Shown here in pieces: positions 16,245 to 24,190 of a stretch of 30,319 bases of DNA. The notes under the pieces were generated by a model that was given only the letters and a program-made list of their open reading frames with translations, was not told the origin of the DNA and did not search any database. The position numbers were made by a program, and so were the translations under genes. The stretch covers positions 1 through 30,319 of the forward strand of contig JAPULM010000083.1 in the NCBI GenBank assembly GCA_027294925.1, given 5' to 3'. This stretch comes from a bacterium. Its GTDB lineage: Bacteria > Tectomicrobia > Entotheonellia > Entotheonellales > Entotheonellaceae. Position 1 is the first letter of the stretch; every line of letters starts with the position of its first letter.

Positions 16245-17468
16245 ATGGCCCCATCACAAGCCCTCTCAGACATTCGCATTCTCGATTTTTCCTGGTTTGG
16301 CGCCGCTCCAATCGGTACTAAAATGCTTGCTGATCATGGTGCTGAAGTGATTCGAGTCGAATCGATGGCGCAACTCGATCGTCTACGAGTGCTCGGCTCG
16401 GGGCATTTTCGTAACTACACGCCGGACCTCAACGGTAGCGGTTTTTTCAATGATTTCAATAGCAGCAAATACGGCATCACGCTGAACTTAAATCATCCCA
16501 AAGGTATCGAAATTGCGCAACGGCTGGCGGCGCTGAGCGACATCGTGATCGACAGCTTCACCCGCAAAGCCATGCGTAAATGGGGCCTGTACTATGACGA
16601 TCTGGTTGCTATCAAGCCGGACATCATTGTGGTGAGCGCTTCGCAACAAGGACATACGGGACCACATGCTGACCATCTTGGCTATGGCTACAACTTACAG
16701 GCACTGTCCGGTATCAATCACCTCACCGGCTATCCCGATGGCTACCCGCTAGGCACCAGTGTCAATTACCCCGACTTTGTGTTGCCCATGTTTGTCGCTT
16801 CCGTCATCATGGGTGCATTGCTGTATCGTCGCCGTACGGGTAAAGGGCAGCATATTGATCTGTCGCAGTATCAGGCGATGGCTTCAGTGCTTGGTCCAAC
16901 GCTGATGGATTACATGACCAACGGCCATAGCCAAACGCGCCTGGGTGGAGGCTCGAAGAGCGCTGCGCCGCACGGTGTCTATCGCTGTAAAGGCGAGGAT
17001 CGTTGGTGTGTAATTGCTGTCGCTACGGATACGGAATGGGAGGCTTTATGCCGAGTCATGGGTAATCCGGGCTGGGTCCGCGAGGCGCGCTTGCAGACCT
17101 TGAGCGGTCGTTTGCAGCACGTCGAAGCGCTGGACCGATTACTCGCTGAGTGGACGGTGCAGCATACACCCGAGGACGTCATGCATCGGTTGCAGGAAGT
17201 CAACGTTGCTGCTGGCGTGGTACAGAATGCGCAAGATTTACTTGAACATGATCCGCAACTACGGCATCGTGGCCATTATCATTTACTTCATCATCCCGTC
17301 ACTGGGGACACGCTGTATATGGGGCCCGCTTTTACCCTTTCCAGCACGCCGGCAGCGCTGCGCCCGGCGCCGTGTCTTGGCCAGCACAATACGGAGGTGT
17401 ATGGAAAACTACTCGGGATGAGCGATACTGATATTGCGCAATACACTGAGGAACAGGTGTTTTATTAA
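16245..17468 (+). CDS. Class III CoA-transferase (CaiB/BaiF family), second of a pair
   Basis: The 407-residue paralogue of the preceding gene has DIRILDFSWFGAAPIGTKML, MLADHGAEVIRVES and FNDFNSSKYGITLNL. The putative catalytic aspartate is D177 in TSVNYPDFVLPMF. The ending GQHNTEVYGKLLGMS is typical. Adjacent, divergent CoA-transferase pairs form heteromers in systems such as benzylsuccinate CoA-transferase (BbsEF) and succinyl-CoA:malate CoA-transferase, so a two-subunit enzyme is likely (inference). GTG at 16242 and ATG at 16245 are both usable; AAGGA lies at 16231-16235. The PmbA-like gene starts 2 nt after the stop. Confidence 0.9.
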   Translation: MAPSQALSDIRILDFSWFGAAPIGTKMLADHGAEVIRVESMAQLDRLRVLGSGHFRNYTPDLNGSGFFNDFNSSKYGITLNLNHPKGIEIAQRLAALSDIVIDSFTRKAMRKWGLYYDDLVAIKPDIIVVSASQQGHTGPHADHLGYGYNLQALSGINHLTGYPDGYPLGTSVNYPDFVLPMFVASVIMGALLYRRRTGKGQHIDLSQYQAMASVLGPTLMDYMTNGHSQTRLGGGSKSAAPHGVYRCKGEDRWCVIAVATDTEWEALCRVMGNPGWVREARLQTLSGRLQHVEALDRLLAEWTVQHTPEDVMHRLQEVNVAAGVVQNAQDLLEHDPQLRHRGHYHLLHHPVTGDTLYMGPAFTLSSTPAALRPAPCLGQHNTEVYGKLLGMSDTDIAQYTEEQVFY

Positions 17469-17470
17469 GT

Positions 17471-18928
17471 ATGGATCAAATCATCGATCTCTTTGATCTT
17501 CGACAAACCGTTGAATGGGCTCTGGAAATCATCGGGGACGATGCCACGCTTGTGGCGGCTGAAGTGTGTGCCTCCTGGTGTGAGTCTCAGACCGCCCAAA
17601 TACGCTATACCGCTGATCGTGCGGCCGATAGCGTGCAGGGGCAAAAAGCGCACACGGTTTTTGGCATCGGCATCCTAGTGGTTGTTGAAGACCAAGCGGG
17701 CCGCCGGATCGGCTTTGGCAGTGACCAAGATGATTTTTCACGAGAAAGTATCGTTTTGGCTCTGGATAAGGCGAAGGCAAATGCTGTGCCAGATCCGTAT
17801 TTCACCACATTGCCGCCGCCGCCGCCATACCCTGCGTTACCTGAACAACACGATGCAGATTTTGCCACCTTGCAAGAGGACACCATGCTGCGTCTAGGCA
17901 ACGAGGCGTTGAATGGTGCTTTATCAACGCTTAGGTTGGCGGATTACTTTGACCCTTCCGAGGTCAGTGGTGAGGTGTGTAGCCGTATGGAACATCTTAT
18001 GGTGGGGCATACCAATGGGCTTCTGGCTGGTGGGACGTCGACCGCTTTGATGGCGACTGTACAGTGCAACCTGCTGCGTGAACAGAGCCAAGGCGTTGGG
18101 AATTGCAGCGCCACGCATCTAGATGGCTTTGCGGCTTATGACGCGGGTGCTGATGCGGCCGAGCAAGCGCTACAAACTCGGGATGGGATAAAGCTGGACA
18201 CCGGTGTGTATCCGGTGGTTTTCGGACCTGATGCCGTCGCTGATTTGTTGCAAGATCTCATTTTGCCTGCGCTTAGCCTGGATACGGTTGCCGCTGCTTG
18301 CAGCCCGTTTGCGCATCGCCTTGGTCAACAGATCGCCAGTCCCCTGCTTACGGTCACCGACAACGGTCGTTTAGCCGGGATGATCGGCAGCCGTATGGTA
18401 ACTGGCGAGGGCCTTCCCACCGGTGCCACGATTCTAATTGATGGTGGCCACTTGCGTGGATTTCTGACGGATTTCTATCATGCCCAGAAGCTTGCGACGC
18501 AGGTTGGCTTGTTAACGCCTTGCAATGGTCGACGGGTCGCCACAAACGGACAGAGCTTTGCCATGCGGCCTGGCATTTTCCCTACCAACGTTGTGCTTAG
18601 CAGTGATAAGACGGAAGACCTTGAACAACTGTTGGCGCCTCTTACCAATGCTATTTATGTCGATCGTTTGTGGCACACCTATGCGCCGGGAGGCTTGCAC
18701 ACTGGCGCTTTTACCAGCACCGTGATTGGGTCATCATGTCATATTGTGGATGGCAAGCTTGCCCACACCCTACAGCCTGGAACGCTGCGTCTAGACGATA
18801 ATTTTCTTGATCTATTACAACGGATTACCGGACTTTCAACCGCCCGGCAAGCCGTAGCGTCTCCCTGTATGCAGTCGTTGGTGCTAACGCCGCACGTGTG
18901 TTGTAGCCAGGCTCACTTCATATCTTAA
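17471..18928 (+). CDS. PmbA/TldE-like metalloprotease-family protein
   Basis: The 485-residue protein resembles the TldD/PmbA family. It has the N-terminal domain with repeated alpha/beta pattern and VQGQKAHTVFGIGILVVVED. The C-terminal domain carries DTGVYPVVFGPDAVADLL, then SPLLTVTDNGRLAGMIGSR and the ending YAPGGLHTGAFTSTVIGSSC. It lacks the HExxxH zinc motif of TldD and so corresponds to the TldE/PmbA subunit. That subunit needs a TldD partner to degrade peptides or mature modified peptides such as microcins. No tldD is in the window. The 2-nt gap to the CoA-transferase pair places it in that operon, an unusual partnership. Its final 25 residues look unrelated to the family. Confidence 0.83.
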   Translation: MDQIIDLFDLRQTVEWALEIIGDDATLVAAEVCASWCESQTAQIRYTADRAADSVQGQKAHTVFGIGILVVVEDQAGRRIGFGSDQDDFSRESIVLALDKAKANAVPDPYFTTLPPPPPYPALPEQHDADFATLQEDTMLRLGNEALNGALSTLRLADYFDPSEVSGEVCSRMEHLMVGHTNGLLAGGTSTALMATVQCNLLREQSQGVGNCSATHLDGFAAYDAGADAAEQALQTRDGIKLDTGVYPVVFGPDAVADLLQDLILPALSLDTVAAACSPFAHRLGQQIASPLLTVTDNGRLAGMIGSRMVTGEGLPTGATILIDGGHLRGFLTDFYHAQKLATQVGLLTPCNGRRVATNGQSFAMRPGIFPTNVVLSSDKTEDLEQLLAPLTNAIYVDRLWHTYAPGGLHTGAFTSTVIGSSCHIVDGKLAHTLQPGTLRLDDNFLDLLQRITGLSTARQAVASPCMQSLVLTPHVCCSQAHFIS

Positions 18929-18953
18929 TTGCGTCTCGGGTTGTCTTGCGGCA

Positions 18954-19376
18954 CTAACGCAGCAGCCCGTAGACACGCTGTGGACGCACCAACACGACAA
19001 CCGCATCCTGTTGACGCATTGCCTGGTCGTATTCTTCCCAATCGGGATGATCTTGATCCCCACAGGCGCGAAAAACCTCCCGCAGCATTGGCCGCAATTT
19101 TTCAGCCTCGGTGTTGTGATAATCGAACAACTGTGCCTCCCCTTCGACCGTTGCCCAGCTACGCCAGTCGGTGGCTACGGCTAGCACGGTACAGCGGGGA
19201 TCCCGACGCAGGTTACGCACCTTAACGGAATTGCCACGTACGATAACAAACGCCGCATGTCCTTGGTATGCGCCGCAAACGACGATACTGGCATGGGCTG
19301 AGCCGTCGGGCTGAAGCGTCGTGATGACACCTCGATGATGACGTTCCATAAAAGGACGAACAGCTTCGAATTCCAT
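18954..19376 (-). CDS. F420/FMN-dependent split-barrel protein (PPOX-class)
   Basis: The 140-residue protein has the split-barrel order of PPOX-class F420-dependent proteins: RGVITTLQPDGSAHASIVVCG, then GNSVKVRNLRRDPRCTVLAVATDWRSWATVEGEAQL. The 'NSVKVRNLRRDPRCTV' segment is strongly typical of F420-type members; in FMN-type proteins it usually differs. The cofactor remains an inference. The ending VVLVRPQRVYGL fits the family. GAGGAG lies about 10 nt before the ATG at 19376. It is 50 nt downstream of the selenoprotein gene on the same strand and tail-to-tail with the PmbA-like gene, so it may be co-transcribed with the selenoprotein. Confidence 0.88.
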   Translation of the reverse strand: MEFEAVRPFMERHHRGVITTLQPDGSAHASIVVCGAYQGHAAFVIVRGNSVKVRNLRRDPRCTVLAVATDWRSWATVEGEAQLFDYHNTEAEKLRPMLREVFRACGDQDHPDWEEYDQAMRQQDAVVVLVRPQRVYGLLR

Positions 19377-19426
19377 AGCTCTGAATCTCCTCGCTCAATG
19401 ACCTGTCGCGGTCGATATCGTTATGT

Positions 19427-21157
19427 TTAAATCGTGCCGGCGTTGCCACCGGCACCCAGCTCGGCATCTGCCTCGGCAATTAGCGTCTCCCATGCAGTAG
19501 GCAATGTGATGGTACGATTCGCGATGTTTGGCGCACACGCCTGCATCCAGAAGTTGTGAGTTGGATGGTAGCCGCCCGCCACACAAAGAATGATCTGCTC
19601 CGGGGTACGGGTAATCGGCCATCTATCCATGTCTGCCGAGGCAACCGTTGCAGGCTCTGGCGCCTGTTGAATCCACTGCAGCATACCGTTGTCCCGAATC
19701 TCATCGCTGGAAGAGTGGGAGTGTTCCCAGATAAAGCGTTTGATCGTCGTTTTGTTCCAACCGAGTCCAGTCAGTTGCCGCGCTACAACGCGGGACATCA
19801 GCAAAGCGCCTGGCGTGCCGTGCGCCCAGCCATGGGTATAATGGGGGTTGGGGCTGCCCAAGTAGCCTGCTACCCGCAGCAGACTTTGCAAACCTTCCTC
19901 TTCAGGCGTTTCTTTACCAACGCCACGGCGTAAGATATTAGAAGCACCAGTCGCCACGTAAACAGTCACGGTGTTGCTGCCGCGTGGCAGGCCAAAGTGG
20001 TTGGTACAAACCGCTTCCCAACCATCCGGCAGGCCCGCTTCGTCTTCGGCAAAGACGGCATTGGTATAACGCATAGCACCAAACATGGCCATCGTGCCAG
20101 TGCCGGGCAGCGCTCCACCCACATTCTGCTGGAGTAGGCGGAGCGCCCGGCCAATACTGGCGCCTGCCGGGTGTTGCGGGTCAGGTCCAAGCAAGCCAAA
20201 GCCGGCATTCAGACGAATCTGTTGGGCTATAGGACCATTGACTATCACTGCCGGGAAAGTGCTACCGGATGTGGCCTGCCATTTATCATGTTCCAAACCT
20301 GGATCGAGAATAGCCTCCAACGCCGCGATTAAAATCGGCAAATATTCCGGACGGCCACCGGCCATGCCCAGAGATATGGCGAGTGTTTCTATCGTGGTGA
20401 TACCGCCTTGCGGCATAATTTTGCCGATTACCTCATGGCGTGGACGATCGGTGCCTCTGAGGATCCAGTCCACTCGTGCTTCGGTTGGCGCTTTTAGCGG
20501 CAGTCCATCACCCCAGGTATTGGCGATAAACTGGTTATTCATCTTATCCAGCGCCGCCTCGTACTCGGCTGCTTCGATGCCGATCATGGGCGGACGGTGA
20601 ATGCCCGTTTGTTGGGTTTTGGGTTGCCAAGCCGTGAGGCCGTCAGCAAATTCGTGTAGTCGTTCACGCATCGGCGTGAGATCACTACCAACCAGGAATG
20701 GATCAATGGGAAAGGTGATCATCGGCGCATCTTGGTCAAACCCTAGTCCGGCAAAGGCATTGCGGACGACCCCGACAAAATCTTCGCGGGTGATGATAAC
20801 GGTCGGAATGCCCCGGCTCTCAATTCGCGCAGCAACACGGCCGCACGCAGTGGCGCATGCGCCTCAAGCCGCATTGCCGACGACAACCGCATCAATGCCG
20901 CGCTCGACTAGTAAATCGGCGGTTTCATCTCGATCCATTGCGGTATTGCCGATGGGAAATTCAGCTGACGGAATCACTTCAATGCCTGGGTAATTTGTCT
21001 CTAGATGCTCCCCGATTAATGGCAGTATGCGATGTGCTTGCCACATGTCATCCGATAACATGGCCACATTTTTGTTGGCTAGTGAATCGAGACGGGCAGC
21101 ATGCAGTTGGGTGATTTCGGTAGCACCGGACGGATCGAAAACTTTGATCGAAATCAT
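19427..21157 (-). CDS. UGSC-family selenoprotein (in-frame TGA at 20866-20864 read as Sec)
   Basis: Read conventionally this locus is two ORFs split by TGA at 20866-20864. The frame, however, stays open through the TGA down to TAA at 19427, giving 576 residues with Sec98. The peptide around it reads DAVVVGNAA-U-GACATACGRVA, then RIESRGIPTVIITREDF. A (U/C)-G-x-C motif at the end of a beta strand followed by 'GIPTV' is the mark of UGSC-family (seleno)proteins, and it resembles the UxxC site of glycine reductase GrdB. The residues between the TGA and the next ATG (20722) are conserved-looking and lack a start, so two separate genes are unlikely. A large C-terminal region (about residues 145-576) with GGRPEYLPILIAALEAILDP follows. 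The start at 21157 has AAAGGA 6 nt upstream. The redox substrate is unknown. Confidence 0.85.
20842..20861 (-). promoter_or_regulatory. Candidate bacterial SECIS hairpin
   Basis: Starting 3 nt after the TGA, the transcript can form a 7-bp stem, CGCAUGC with GCGUGCG (one U-G pair), closing a 6-nt loop GCCACU. Bacterial SECIS elements lie just downstream of the Sec codon within the coding region. This one is closer to the UGA than the E. coli model, and its loop lacks the usual paired guanines, so it is only a candidate. Confidence 0.35.
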
Positions 21158-21613
21158 GGCGTATCCTTTGCTAATGGTTAACCAGGCGACGGGCAAACCG
21201 AACCATGCAATTTGCATTCAGCATGCCATTGGGTGGTCAATGCGGCACAGGAGCTCGTAACGTTATAATGAGCAGAGTACTATGGTTAGTCTGTAATCTC
21301 AAGTTTTTGATGCTACTACTGTTGAGTTTTGCCCACCAAACGAATTGTTCAGCACCAGGATAAAACAGATCGTGATAGACATTGAGACGCATCGCGTTGG
21401 ATGGTGCTTTCCTGATGTTAGACCGAAGTATTATTACCTTTTTAATTTAAGCGATATATATGTTAGTTTAGTCTTATAAGATTTTATATATTGATTCAAA
21501 AAGGTATAAGATAGGATAAAGATTTGATTTAGTCCTATAATTTCCTATCAAATATGTCGATAGAAATTAAATTATTGCGTTGTTAGACCTAAATAGAAGA
21601 ATGGAAATTGATA
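21158..21613. other. AT-rich intergenic region between selenoprotein and PilZ genes
   Basis: These 456 nt hold no convincing gene. From about 21420 the DNA is clearly richer in A and T than the flanking genes, and most short frames are closed. It includes the 13-bp direct repeat described separately and a perfect TATAAT at 21536-21541 that could be the -10 of the PilZ gene promoter; no good -35 is present at normal spacing. Confidence 0.5.
21467..21540 (+). repeat. 13-bp direct repeat TTTAGTCYTATAA
   Basis: TTTAGTCTTATAA at 21467-21479 recurs with one mismatch as TTTAGTCCTATAA at 21528-21540, 61 nt apart start to start (about six helical turns). The second copy contains most of a TATAAT hexamer. 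The repeats sit upstream of the PilZ gene and could be operator sites, but AT-rich DNA makes chance repeats more likely. Confidence 0.45.
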
Positions 21614-22018
21614 ATGAATTTGAGACAAAATGGTCGAAAACGGTTAGACCCTATCCATGTTATTAATATTAGACTGGCAAATAGCAATACTGCGTTAGCC
21701 CGTTATGGTACGATTTTGAACACGTCCACTTCCGGGTTACTGATTGAGGTATGCCGCAGCGATATGAGTCCGGAAGTGCTCCAGAATAAATTACCCCTCA
21801 GTCGTATCGAGGGAGAATCCGTCTTGATGACCATCGATGAAATGAGTTTGGAAATCGATGGGCGAGTTGTGCGGTTTTGCTATAATGATCAAGAGATGCT
21901 CGAAATGGCCATTGATTTCACTGCCAATGCGCCGGTCCACTGGCGTGAGTGTTTCGCAGATCTTTTACCTAGTCTGGGTGAATTCGAACCGGCTAGCGTT
22001 TCTTTGTCGTCCTGCTAA
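21614..22018 (+). CDS. PilZ-like domain protein
   Basis: The 134-residue single-domain protein has features of PilZ c-di-GMP receptors. A basic N-terminal segment RQNGRKRLDP is followed, about 30 residues later, by the NxSxxG motif (NTSTSGLLIEV). A second strand set with GRVVRFCY and MAIDF comes next. The arginine motif is not a perfect RxxxR, so c-di-GMP binding is likely but not certain. The ATG at 21614 is chosen with GGA 8 nt upstream; an in-frame TTG at 21608 is also possible. It stands alone in AT-rich DNA, so its target cannot be inferred. Confidence 0.7.
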   Translation: MNLRQNGRKRLDPIHVINIRLANSNTALARYGTILNTSTSGLLIEVCRSDMSPEVLQNKLPLSRIEGESVLMTIDEMSLEIDGRVVRFCYNDQEMLEMAIDFTANAPVHWRECFADLLPSLGEFEPASVSLSSC

Positions 22019-22063
22019 TTCATCTTTAAGGGTAATCTTTTCTTTTATCTATGTTGATGTTCT

Positions 22064-22117
22064 GCCACGGTGTGATGGCCAATAGATAGGCAGTGGCTCA
22101 ACACCGTGGCATTGGCC
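22064..22117. repeat. Two interleaved inverted repeats (pseudoknot-like order)
   Basis: GCCACGGTGT (22064-22073) pairs with ACACCGTGGC (22101-22110), and GGCCAAT (22077-22083) pairs with ATTGGCC (22111-22117). Both are perfect. The arms come in the order A-B-A'-B', so in RNA they would form a pseudoknot rather than nested hairpins. It lies in the 217-nt gap between the PilZ gene and the convergent tatD-like gene. No T-run follows, so it is not a typical terminator. Confidence 0.6.
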
Positions 22118-22235
22118 GTGTGAAGAGATGATGAATACGCTTATTGTGAGAGCTGTGACGATCCCATCGGCTATGCCCGCCTGTCGGTGCGCCCCGAAGC
22201 GCCTTTTTGCCTCCCCTGTCAAGAACAGCGTGAAG

Positions 22236-23045
22236 TTAGACGGTAACGTCATCCTCCGGTGCGAGAAGCGGTTCCCACCGCATGTCTTGTCTCCCATATA
22301 ATCGATAAAAGTTTTGCGTCGAGTGATGTAGGATATCGATGAGCGAAACCGATTTGACCTCGGCTATGGTTTCTGCCACATGGGCCACAAAGGCGGGCTC
22401 GTTACGTTTGCCACGGTGCGGTTGCGGGGCAAGATAGGGGCTATCGGTCTCAATCAGCAATCGTTCTAGTGGCACCAGGCGGAGGGCGGCGCGGACATTG
22501 TCGGCCTTATTGAAACTGATAATACCCGTAAATCCGATATGAAACCCCATTTCGATTAGCTCTTCAGCCATACCCGGCGTGCCGGTAAAGCAGTGGACGT
22601 GTCCGCCACGACGGAGCGGATAACGGCGTAGCAGGTCGAGGGTTTCGGTTTCTGCCTCACGCGTGTGAACCACCACCGGTACGTCACATCTGATGGCGCG
22701 TTGTAACTGCGCCTCGAAGGCCGCGAGTTGGATATCTCGGGGACTGTTGTCGTAATAGAAATCCAGACCGATTTCACCCCAAGCGACCACTTTAGCATGT
22801 TGCAACAAGGCTGCTAATGCATCTAGGATATCGGTGTTCAAGGTGATTGCGTGATGAGGGTGTACCCCGACCGAGGCGTACACACCGGACACACGTTGGC
22901 TTAAGGCTACAACCGTATGGGAACTCTCCAGGTCACAGCCTACCTGAAGGAGTTGCGTAACGCCAGTTGCGACAGCACGGGCAATGACGGCATTGCGGTC
23001 GTCGTCATAACGGTCCATATAAATGTGGCTGTGTGAATCAATCAT
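22236..23045 (-). CDS. TatD-family metal-dependent hydrolase (DNase)
   Basis: The 269-residue TIM-barrel enzyme has all TatD metal ligands: H5 and H7 in DSHSH, E91 in WGEIGLDFYY, H127 in VVHTRE, H151 in VHCFTG and D201 in IETDSPYL. The length is normal for YcfH/TatD proteins. Family members are Mg-dependent 3'-5' DNases, and some act as D-aminoacyl-tRNA deacylases. E. coli has three such paralogues, so I do not assign a symbol. The start is ATG at 23045. Between it and the asparaginase lies a decayed hydrolase gene on the same strand. Confidence 0.92.
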   Translation of the reverse strand: MIDSHSHIYMDRYDDDRNAVIARAVATGVTQLLQVGCDLESSHTVVALSQRVSGVYASVGVHPHHAITLNTDILDALAALLQHAKVVAWGEIGLDFYYDNSPRDIQLAAFEAQLQRAIRCDVPVVVHTREAETETLDLLRRYPLRRGGHVHCFTGTPGMAEELIEMGFHIGFTGIISFNKADNVRAALRLVPLERLLIETDSPYLAPQPHRGKRNEPAFVAHVAETIAEVKSVSLIDILHHSTQNFYRLYGRQDMRWEPLLAPEDDVTV

Positions 23046-23523
23046 GATATATTGATGGGATTGTAGTCCATTCGATGCGGAGGCAATTGCACTGCAGAAC
23101 CCTCCTTGATTGGTGTTGGACCCTAACTGACAGGGCCATCAGTCAGGCATGCGTTATCGCAAGCTGGCTATGGGCCACTTTTCTTGAAGCATTCCTACTC
23201 TACTCTGTCCTTAGAGGCGTGTCCAGCCTTTTGACCCCCATCCTCATTGTGACACAATGTCTTGCGGTTTCTCGGCAATGGTATCCACCCCTCTGACATA
23301 ACGAGGAGGAACGACAATGCATCAGCGTTGAAGACAATGAGATGTTGAGGCAAGTCCCAAAGTTCTCCAGATGAACTTTCTGTTCCCGGAAGTCATTCCC
23401 GGCACCTTTACGCCAGTGGCCGCAGATGTGGCGACGGCGTTACAGCCCCATATGGAGGCTCGCCCGTAGTGAACTGAAAGGGCAGACGGTAGTGTATCTG
23501 ACGGACAGGCGCCAGCAACTTGA
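23046..23523. other. Region without an intact gene; possible plus-strand gene fragment
   Basis: No intact gene is present in these 478 nt. A good ribosome binding site (GAGGAGGA) precedes ATG 23317, but the frame stops after four codons. A second frame from ATG 23371 reads MNFLFPEVIPGTFTP and ends at about 23469. This may be a piece of a decayed gene, which I do not recognise. The region is next to the decayed CocE-type gene, so this whole interval looks degenerate. Confidence 0.4.
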
Positions 23524-24028
23524 TCATATCTGGCGCCCAACAGCTATGATCGGCAACATCACGTGCGACGCTCTGGCTTGATCGACGTAGACGGTGTTGG
23601 TGGCAATGCGTGCGTGGGTACTCAAGCCTTCCGCTTCACTGGTATTGAAGTTCAAGTCGAAGTGCGGAAAATTGCTACTGGCGATGTCGAGCCGCACGTA
23701 TCGTAGCCGTCTGCGGCATCGTCAAGGTATTTGCGAAAGACGCCTTCGGAGTGATAGCGGCCGCGGCAGTCCTGGTAGATGACCACGTAGCCGTGTCGGA
23801 CAAAGAAGGCCGCGACTTCGGCGCGAGTCTTAGGGGGTTGCGGTTGGCGTCGGGATATTTCGGAACGGCTGGGATTGTCTTTGCCGTATGGGGTTCGTTC
23901 CAGAATAACGGGAAATGCCCCTGGGACAGCTTGACTGTTGCGGGCTGGCCGGTGGACATCGCATGCAGCTTGATACCATCACGCGTGGTGACCATGACAT
24001 CGCGTTCAACGATTGCGTCATATTGCAT
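23524..24028 (-). pseudogene. CocE/NonD-type hydrolase pseudogene
   Basis: ATG 24028 follows AAAGGTG and opens with YDAIVERDVMVTTRDGIKL, the N-terminus of X-Pro dipeptidyl-peptidase (S15)/CocE hydrolases. Near 23966 one base seems missing. The next frame continues as CDVHRPARNSQAVPGAFPV, then ILERTPYGK, and reaches FFVRHGYVVIYQDCRGRYHS. At about 23702 the N-terminal part (ending DDAADGYD) joins directly, in another frame, to the family's C-terminus, YVRLDIASSNFPHFDLNFN, and stops at 23524. The middle of a gene normally over 500 codons, including the catalytic serine region, is therefore deleted. The gene cannot be functional. Confidence 0.82.
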
Positions 24029-24190
24029 TATTTCACCTTTTGTAGATGCTTGGTTCGGATACGTAACCGGAACAGATGGATCGGGCTCGACCAAGCAGGT
24101 GTAGGTGAGCGTGAAACTCCCCCGGCCGCCCGCTTCGAAGCTGCCTTTTGGGTCAATTAAAGTATCCATCCATAGGTGTTTGTTGGGGTC

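Noticed and set aside
19427..20722. Independent gene starting at ATG 20722
   Set aside because: The frame is open 48 codons further upstream to the TGA, the intervening residues contain the conserved UGxC and GIPTV segments, and I see no ribosome binding site of note at 20722. One selenoprotein gene explains the whole locus.
23322..23540. Minus-strand ORF of 72 codons downstream of the pseudogene
   Set aside because: It is a different frame from the hydrolase remnant and no family pattern was seen.
24029..24169. N-terminal extension of the hydrolase pseudogene frame up to ATG 24169
   Set aside because: The family N-terminus and a ribosome binding site fit ATG 24028. The extension (starting MDTLIDPKGSFEAGG) resembles nothing I recognise and may be chance or another fragment.
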